Of a DNA stretch of 64,000 nucleotides, positions 57,680 through 64,000 are shown piece by piece. Source of the DNA: Cryptomeria japonica (Eukaryota; Streptophyta; Pinopsida; Cupressales; Cupressaceae); contig NC_081413.1 in NCBI RefSeq assembly GCF_030272615.1, positions 18,426,285 through 18,490,284 of the forward strand. The letters run 5' to 3'. The stretch's first letter is position 1, and every line of letters starts with the position of its first letter. Position numbers and translations under genes: made by a program. The notes under the pieces were generated by a model, which made no database searches, was not told where the DNA came from, and saw only the letters and a list, made by a program, of their open reading frames with translations.

Positions 57680-59640
57680 TCTCTTGACGGAGATGGTCTC
57701 GCTCTAGCTGCACCCGCCCCTGGATCTCCAGGAGGGTCCTGTCTCGCTCTAGATACACTCGCCCCTGGATCTCCAGGAGGGACCTGTCTCACCGGCCCCG
57801 TCACACCTCGGCTCTCAGATCGTGTCCCAATAGTTCGAGATCGACTTGATATCGACTGTGCAAAGCTCTCCACTCGTCGATCTCTGGGTACTGCAACCTC
57901 ATAATGCCGCCTATAATACTCAACCTCCTGCACTCTCCGCGTCAGCTCTCTCAGGGTGTCTCTCATCGGACCACCCACCGTTGCTCTCTACACACTCGCC
58001 AAGGCCTCCTCCGCTTGCCCTCGCCACTCTATCTCAGTATCTCTCTCAGTGGTCAACTGAGAAATCTGCCGCTGATAGGTCAAAATCTACGCCTGTAGCT
58101 GCTGAACGGTAATCTGTAGGGTCCGGATCTGTGCATCCTCCACATGACCTGGCACTCGAACCCGCAGTGGTACCTATGCTGGAGGAACCCCTCCCACTCG
58201 CCCTGTCCTCGGTACTGGAGGTGGCAGTATATCTACCCTCCTCCTCTGTGCTGGTCTAACCATCTCCTCCTCGCCCCCCACTGCAGCCAGTACCTCCGTC
58301 ACTCTCCCCTCTCTCCTGGCTCCAATAGCCAATCCTCCTCTCCCCCTCTCAATCCTCCCCTGTTGTACTGCCCTCTCCACACCTCTACCTCCCCGCCTCC
58401 CTCTAGCTCCTCTAGCTCCTCCATCCTCTCCATCATCTCCATCATCTCCCCCGTCTCCCTCCTCCCCATCCGAGTCAAACGCTTGCCGCATCTCCTCTGG
58501 ATCTGAGATCCTCGCCACTGCCCGCGCAGCAAACAAACGGGTGAACTCCTTTGTCATCCCGACGTCCTGAATCTCTGGGGCATAGTCCCAGATCTGCCCA
58601 GCTATCCCCACAAACTCCTCCACGGCCACCGCACTGTCAATAGTCGGCCCCCAATCGGCCACATCCTGCTGCCTCCGTGCATACAGGCACGCTCCCTGAG
58701 GAATCACCTGCTGGCATCCGAACTGTCGCAAAACTCGGGTCACCACAAACCACTCAATAACGAATGGGGTCCTCCCAATCAAATATCGGGTCATAAAAAC
58801 AAAGGGCATCTCCAGCTCATCCTCCGCCCATACCTCGCAACCTGTATACGGTCTCCAGGTGACCGTATCTATATCATCAAAAACCCTCCTCTAATGCTCT
58901 AGCTTGCCGAGCTTACGCTGGACAACTAGACCTCTATAACCGTAGGCATACGCTGCACCTACGGGCCTGTCTCTGTCTGCCAGTGGCCTAGCTACTGGAA
59001 TGTGCTCCCAGCACCATACCTATAATAGGGTCACTCCTGCTGACAAGCTACTGTAACCGAGGTATACTACCTTGTGTAAACTCCTGTATAAGTGCACCAG
59101 AATCGTTGACCCCATGCAAACCTCCTACCCTGCATCACCATCTCCTCCAAAACCAGTCCCCATCCCACCGAGAATCCCTTTGACCTGCGATCAGGACAAA
59201 GGAATCCCCCAATAAATCCTGCTAGTACAGATGGCAGCGGTGCATAACCCAAATCCAAAAACTCCTGCCAGGGAATCTCGTACCCACAAACTGTGTCATC
59301 CTGGAAAATCTGGCGTAGTGCCTCTGTGCCACCCTCCTCTGACTGCTCATAGGGAAGTAGTGCCCCTACTATAGGAATCTGCAAAATCCGGTAGCAATCC
59401 TCCGGTGTCACTGTCATCTCTCCTGTGGCAAAATGAAAGGTGTTCGTATCACTATGCCACCTCTTTGCCAACGCTGTCAAAAGCCCCCGGTTCACAGTGA
59501 ACCGAGGCATATCTAGAAGTGAGGTCAATCCACATCTCTCTATGATATCCAAATCTGCCTGTGACAGTCTCAGTATCAACGTCCACGGTCTCGGGAATCT
59601 CTCCCTCGACTGAACAACCCCCAATCGCTCCTGTCAAAAC
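57680..59640 (-). pseudogene. Plant mobile domain (PMD, aminotransferase-like) protein, broken
   Basis: The PMD is a plant domain found in MAIN/MAIL1-type proteins and in transposon-encoded proteins. Here 59624-59067 reads LLDMPRFTVNRGLLTALAKR, WHSDTNTFHFATGEMTVTPED and GFLCPDRRSKG, the typical head of the domain. A one-base deletion near 59090 shifts the frame. It resumes as VYLGYSSLSAG, VWCWEHIPVARP and TVTWRPYTGCEVW, then 58809-58174 (MPFVFMTRYLIGRTPFVIEW, VLRQFGCQQVIPQ). Next come an acidic and Arg/Gly-rich region (58490-58290), a coiled-coil stretch (TLQITVQQLQ, 58120-58000) and an Arg-rich tail. At least four in-frame TAGs occur. A CAG acceptor-like site near 59632 suggests an upstream intron; the 5' part lies beyond the copia insertion. 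Confidence 0.82.
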
Positions 59641-59772
59641 AAACAAAACATATCCAATATCAGTTTCCACATCCACACAAAGATATCAAAATCAAACTTA
59701 CATCAACAACATGAAACAATTTGCTCATCTACATCAAGTTCAAAAACCTATCATTTCATATCAACTTGTAAC

Positions 59773-60656
59773 TGTAAGGAAGTTAAGTAGCGGAAACAAC
59801 TTCCTACACTAACCTTGAGAGGAGGGTAATGCAAAACTTTTTCAGATCATTACAACAGTTACAGAAAATAGAAATAGATATAATAGCATTCATACCACAA
59901 CACAATGATTTACGTGGGGAAAACCCTTTCGGGAGAAAAACCCCACCCTCCAAAAGCAGCTCAATATTTTATTTAGCAATCAAAACAGATTACAAAATAC
60001 TTGCAGAGCAAGCTCTTCGCAGGAGTAGCACTAAACAGAGATTCAGAGGCAACTCAATAGCCATAGGACTCTTACACACAACCTCTATCTCACACACATC
60101 ATAAATAGGAGATACAATACAAGAAACCATCAAACGGTATTACAAAACCATGGGCTAAAACCACCCAATAAGGTGTAGCCGACCTTATCTCCCTTCTATG
60201 ACATGTTAAAGCACACATCAACACGTGTCGCTCCCTTTTACAGCTCATTTATGTATCCGATACAAATTATTTTTCCTATTTCAGGAGTACAAACTTCCGG
60301 AGGCCATAACTTGAGAACCGGGTGTTCGATTGACGAACCGTTTGAAGCGTCAGAAAGCTCGCGAAGTGCTCTATCACCTTGTAACCCGCTTCGCCGGTTA
60401 CGACCACTTTTCAGGGCATTTCGAAGCCTCTAAAGTCCCCAAAATTAAGTTTAAATATTTTATTGCACCCCTCCAAGATGAAAACTTTAATATCTTCAAA
60501 ACTAGCTGTGACCTTGCGATGAAACTTTACCGGAATGCTTATCTAGCCAACCAGAAGCTTCAGGGAGAGTTTCGCACCATTTCGTGCTCAAATGAAAACT
60601 TACTATAAATAGTAACCTCGCATAAATGCAAGGTTGAGACACCATTTTTCCCAACA
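59773..60656 (-). repeat. Copia 3' LTR (884 bp)
   Basis: On the minus strand it begins TGTTGGGAAAAATGG after a purine tract and ends CTTAACTTCCTTACA. TTTTCCCCACGTAAATCA near its 3' end is a familiar word of plant Tork-type LTRs. A possible TATA element (CTATTTATGATG) lies at about 60110-60098. Confidence 0.85.
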
Positions 60657-60672
60657 AATCTCCCACTTGTCG
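60657..60672 (-). other. Copia polypurine tract
   Basis: Minus strand CGACAAGTGGGAGATT immediately precedes the LTR start at 60656. It marks the 3' end of the internal region. Confidence 0.75.
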
Positions 60673-60712
60673 AACACCTTGCATGAGCAGAAGGGAATGT
60701 CAACACAATGAA

Positions 60713-63700
60713 TCAGTTGCTAGGGGCCACAAGGCCCATAGACTCTGAACACCATCTGAACTTCTCTGTGCTCACAGCCTTAGTTAAAGCATCTGCAACA
60801 TTCATCAAAGTTTCCACCTTAACCAGCTTCACCCTACCATCTTCGACCATATCTCTAACAAAATGATACTGAATATCAATATGTTTGGTCCGGGCATGAA
60901 ATGTCGGATTCTTAGCTAGGCTAATTGCACTCTGACTGTCACAGTAAACTGTCACTGTACCTTGTTTTATTCCAATATCCGAACACAGTCTCTTAAGCCA
61001 AATGGCTTCTTTACAAGCATGAGTAGCTGCCATATACTCTGCTTCAGTAGTGGATAAAGCAACCACAGCCTGTCGCTTACTCATCCAACTAATTGCACCA
61101 CCAAACAAAGTAAACACATAAGCACTGGTGGATCTTCTGCTATCAATATCACCTGCCCAATCTGAATCCACATAACCATGGATATCAAGGGAAGTCATGT
61201 CTCCAACTGAATTACCATGATAACACAAAGAATACTCTGAAGTACCCTTCAAATATCTGAAGACTCTTTTGACTGCATCCCAATGAACTCTACCAGGATT
61301 AGACATATATCTAGAAAGTACTCCCACTGCTTGGGCAATATCTGGTCTAGTACAGACCATAGCATACATCAAGCTTCCAACTGCACTCTGGTAAGGCACT
61401 CTGCTCATGTCTTCCATCTCCAATGGGGATGTAGGACAATCTGAAATAGATAGTTTCGTTCCAACTGTAAAAGGAACACTCAATGGTCTACAATTCTGCA
61501 TGTTGAACCTCTGTAACACTGAATTCACATACTTACTCTGGCCTAGCCATAGCTTTCTGTTTGCCCTATCTCTTCTAATTTCCATCCCAAGAATGTGCTT
61601 TGCTGCACCAAGATCTTTCATTTCAAATTTAGCAGCGAGCTGAGACTTCAGTTCTGAAATCATACCTTTCCCTTTGCCAATGAATAACATATCATCAACA
61701 TACAATGCAATGAATAAGAAATGATCACCATAAGATTTATAATAAACACAGTGATCTGATTTAGAACGTTCAAATCCCAAACTCAACACATATGTATCAA
61801 ATTTCTGGTACCACATCCTAGGACTTTGTTTGAGGCCATACAAAGATTTCTTCAATTTACAGACCAAATTACTTTTGCCTTTCACCACATAGTGCTCTGG
61901 CTGTGTCATATAAATATCTTCCTCCAAATCACCATGAAGGAAAGCAGTTTTCACATCCATTTGCTCAACCTCTAAATCATAAGCAGTAGCAATAGAAAGC
62001 AAAAATCTAATGGACGTCATTTTTGCAACAGGAGAAAATATCTCACTATAATCAACACCCTCAACCTGAGAGTAGCCTTTTGCAACCAACCTTGCTTTAT
62101 ACTTCTCAATGCTTCCATTTGAACCAATCTTTTTCTTGAACACCCATTTACAACCAACAGGTTTTCGTCCTTCAGGCAATGGTACAAGATCCCATGTATC
62201 ATTCTTTTTCAATGCTGCCATTTCTTCCTCCATAGCAATCTTCCAGGATTCTGCATCATTCATACCTAATGCCTCTTCTACAGATTTCGGTTCATCCACA
62301 CTAGTATTCAGAGCAAAAATACATCTCCAATCATCAGGTGAATACCTTTCAGGTGGTTGTCTATGTCTTGTAGACCTTCGAACAATCTGAGTTGGAGGTT
62401 CTTCCTCCTCTTCTGAAGATTCAGAGCTAGACGAGCTCTCCTCAAATTCTTGCCTATCTAGGGGTCTTGATTCAACTCTTTCAGGTGTAGAAGGAAGTTG
62501 AATCACATCTTCTTTTTTAGTCTGTTCTGGCTGCAATGTAATAGAAGGAGACTTAATTTCTCTAAAAATAACACTTCTACTGTGAATTACCTTTTGTGCA
62601 ACAGGGTCCCAAAGCTTGTATCCTTTCACACCATAACTATACCCGATGAAGATACATTTCACAGCCTTGTTCTCCAACTTTGTTCGCTTCTCCTTTGGCA
62701 CATGTGCATATGCCTCGCAACCAAAAACTCTAAGATGTCTCAATGAAGGCTTGTGACCTGACCATGCTTCCATAGGCATTTTATCAACAAGAGCTGATGT
62801 AGGAGACCTGTTAATCAGGTAGCAAGCAGTGGCAACAGCTTCAGCCCAAAACTTTTGTTCGAGACCAGCACCACTCAACATACTCCTAGCCTTCTCCATC
62901 AGTGTCCTGTTCATTCTTTCTGCAACTCCATTCTGCTGTGGAGAATACGGAGTTGTCTTCTGCCTGTTAATTCCACAGTCTTTACAGAATCTATCAAAAT
63001 CATTAGAGCAAAACTCACCGCCATTATCAGTTCTCAAACATTTTATTTTCTTTCCAGTCTGCAACTCAACCATTGCTTTAAATTCTTTAAAATGACTAAA
63101 AACTTCAGATTTACTCTTGAGAAAATAAACCCATGTCCTTCTACTAAAATCATCAATAAATGAAACATAATATGTGGATTTTCCAATCGAAAAGACATCT
63201 ACTAGACCAAACACATCAGAATGGATAAGATCCAAAACACCACAAGTTTTATGAGAACTCGAGTAAAACTGAACGCGGTTTTGTTTTCCATAAATGCAAT
63301 GCTCACAGAAATCAAAGTCAAGGTTACAGTCATTCAAACCTTCAACAAGGTTTTTATTTTTCAAGGTCCTTAGACCCTTTTCTCCAATGTGGCCAAGTCT
63401 CTGGTGCCATAACATAGTCTTCTCTGCAGGTAACTTTGCTTCAGACGAAAGAGCACCCTTAGGTACCCAAAAACCATTTCCATCTGCTGAAGGTGAAACC
63501 TTCAAATCTTCCAGTGAAGTATCCGCAGATTTACTTTTTATAGAAGTGCTATTACACTCAACAGTGTATGCTTCAAGCTTATACAAAGTGCCAAACCTGA
63601 CACCTCTAGCAACTACCATAGCACCCTTAATCATCTTACATCCTGCTTCAGAAAAGACTACCTGCACACCTGCATCTATCAGTTTGCTCACAGATAACAG

Positions 63701-64000
63701 GTTTCGTTTTAATCCAGGGATATGCAGCACACCATTAATCCTTTTTATTCTACCATCAGAAAACCTGATTCTAACTTTACCTCGACCAACAATGTCTAGT
63801 TGTGAATCATCACCCAAGTACACCTTACCTCCATTAAATCCTTCATATTCAGAAAACCAATCTCTATTGGAAGTCATATGAAAAGATGCACCTGAGTCAA
63901 TTAGCCAGGCATCATTACCTGCATGAGTCGCCAAAGCCGCAATAAATGCATCGCCATCTTCCTTGTCGGACTCAGAATCAGAATCGAACTTTTTCTTTTT
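60713..64000 (-). CDS. Copia polyprotein: protease, integrase, RT, RNase H (5' end outside window)
   Basis: An open frame of 1,095 codons without a stop, still open at the window edge; the Met at 63934 is internal, and residues are counted from it. Protease WLIDSGASFHM has its Asp at 13. GAG-pre-integrase LWHQRLGH is at 175, with CEHC at 210-213. The integrase core is DD35E: D240 (IHSDV), D303 (RTDNGGEF), E339 (NGVAERMNRT). A Ser/Glu-rich linker spans 498-512. RT runs about 590-850, with YVDD at 745-748. RNase H runs about 915-1060 (YVDSDWAG, STTEAEYMAA, YCDSQSAI, RTKHIDIQYHF), with a stop after VAPSN. Motifs and order fit the Tork lineage. All key residues are present, so it could encode working enzymes. 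It is the only intact long frame in the window. Confidence 0.95.
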   Translation of the reverse strand, partial: KKKKFDSDSESDKEDGDAFIAALATHAGNDAWLIDSGASFHMTSNRDWFSEYEGFNGGKVYLGDDSQLDIVGRGKVRIRFSDGRIKRINGVLHIPGLKRNLLSVSKLIDAGVQVVFSEAGCKMIKGAMVVARGVRFGTLYKLEAYTVECNSTSIKSKSADTSLEDLKVSPSADGNGFWVPKGALSSEAKLPAEKTMLWHQRLGHIGEKGLRTLKNKNLVEGLNDCNLDFDFCEHCIYGKQNRVQFYSSSHKTCGVLDLIHSDVFGLVDVFSIGKSTYYVSFIDDFSRRTWVYFLKSKSEVFSHFKEFKAMVELQTGKKIKCLRTDNGGEFCSNDFDRFCKDCGINRQKTTPYSPQQNGVAERMNRTLMEKARSMLSGAGLEQKFWAEAVATACYLINRSPTSALVDKMPMEAWSGHKPSLRHLRVFGCEAYAHVPKEKRTKLENKAVKCIFIGYSYGVKGYKLWDPVAQKVIHSRSVIFREIKSPSITLQPEQTKKEDVIQLPSTPERVESRPLDRQEFEESSSSSESSEEEEEPPTQIVRRSTRHRQPPERYSPDDWRCIFALNTSVDEPKSVEEALGMNDAESWKIAMEEEMAALKKNDTWDLVPLPEGRKPVGCKWVFKKKIGSNGSIEKYKARLVAKGYSQVEGVDYSEIFSPVAKMTSIRFLLSIATAYDLEVEQMDVKTAFLHGDLEEDIYMTQPEHYVVKGKSNLVCKLKKSLYGLKQSPRMWYQKFDTYVLSLGFERSKSDHCVYYKSYGDHFLFIALYVDDMLFIGKGKGMISELKSQLAAKFEMKDLGAAKHILGMEIRRDRANRKLWLGQSKYVNSVLQRFNMQNCRPLSVPFTVGTKLSISDCPTSPLEMEDMSRVPYQSAVGSLMYAMVCTRPDIAQAVGVLSRYMSNPGRVHWDAVKRVFRYLKGTSEYSLCYHGNSVGDMTSLDIHGYVDSDWAGDIDSRRSTSAYVFTLFGGAISWMSKRQAVVALSTTEAEYMAATHACKEAIWLKRLCSDIGIKQGTVTVYCDSQSAISLAKNPTFHARTKHIDIQYHFVRDMVEDGRVKLVKVETLMNVADALTKAVSTEKFRWCSESMGLVAPSN

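Larger units (their letters stand above)
44247..59772 (+). mobile_element. Ty3/gypsy Tat-type retrotransposon with antisense PMD gene
   Basis: Order: 5' LTR (44247-45705), tRNA-Lys-type primer site (45710), a 3.1-kb leader with AGCGC arrays, one gag-pol frame (48892-56361), a 1.2-kb non-coding gap, and an antisense PMD pseudogene (59640-57680). Two RNase H domains (the second of the archaeal-like type) define the Tat lineage. No 3' LTR is seen before a copia element interrupts the sequence at 59773, so it probably lies beyond position 64000. Confidence 0.82.
59773..64000 (-). mobile_element. Ty1/copia element, Tork/Tnt1-like, young (window-truncated)
   Basis: Minus-strand element with 3' LTR 59773-60656, an adjacent purine tract and an unbroken polyprotein frame from 60713 to the window end. 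The 5' LTR and most of gag lie beyond 64000. The flanking pentamer on the 3' side is GTAAC (59768-59772), which should recur past the 5' LTR. It interrupts the Tat element next to its PMD gene. Confidence 0.9.

Noticed and set aside
57574-57680. Poly-Ile-Tyr protein segment
   Set aside because: It is the (TA)n microsatellite read in frame.
1-59640. TAG used as a sense codon (reassigned code)
   Set aside because: TGA and TAA stops and frameshifts are also present, all in mobile elements; the one young element has no in-frame TAG.
62829-63881. Plus-strand frames of 88-195 codons opposite the copia polyprotein
   Set aside because: Shadow frames of the intact minus-strand polyprotein.

Overview
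The window looks like nuclear, repeat-dense intergenic DNA of a seed plant, most likely a large-genome gymnosperm (inference from the mix of Tat-type Ty3/gypsy elements, Sirevirus-like Ty1/copia elements and an intron-bearing CACTA transposon, all nested and decayed). I see no convincing ordinary host gene, tRNA or rRNA gene. Nearly every long reading frame belongs to a mobile element. Only one is intact: a Ty1/copia polyprotein at the right edge.

Layout, left to right. 1-3572 (-): a Ty3/gypsy element of the Tat type, with gag, protease and G-patch in one decayed frame, cut by the window edge and deleted between its LTR and gag. 3573-7193 (+): the 3' part of a Sirevirus-like copia element, with a long unassigned (possibly envelope-like) frame, several polypurine tracts and an LTR. 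7194-9815 (+): Glu-rich broken frames I cannot name. 9816-14080 (-): a second truncated Sirevirus whose LTR holds a solo LTR (target duplication AAAAT) and a 58-bp-stem hairpin. 14081-19290 (+): CACTA/En-Spm sequence with a broken, intron-containing TNP2-type transposase. 20616-23996 (-): a long broken coding frame of unknown family, with a tandem TTCGCGAAAT-type array just upstream. 24810-26520: degenerate telomere-like repeats in opposite orientations around a 21-bp CATATG-centred array and a CT-rich tract. 27952-41941 (+): Sirevirus-like element A (target duplication ATTGC), whose 5' LTR is split by Sirevirus-like element B (28383-35690, target duplication CTATT). 41942-44246: old sequence with a small LINE RNase H remnant. 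44247 to at least 59772 (+): a Tat element with a 1.46-kb LTR, a tRNA-Lys-type primer site, a leader containing two arrays of AGCGC-centred repeats, one gag-pol frame carrying ten stop codons but no frameshift, and an antisense plant-mobile-domain (PMD) pseudogene after pol. 59773-64000 (-): a young Tork/Tnt1-like copia element, inserted into the PMD end of the Tat element.

The elements record an order of insertion: B is younger than A, the right-hand copia is younger than the Tat element, and the solo LTR is younger than the Sirevirus LTR it sits in. Where a related copy gives the ancestral residue, many nonsense codons fit C-to-T or G-to-A change (Gln or Trp to TAG, Arg to TGA, Gln to TAA), the pattern expected from long cytosine methylation. 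The most unusual features are the antisense PMD gene in the Tat element, the two-level AGCGC repeat array in its leader, and two long unassigned frames (3574-6318 and 20616-23996).
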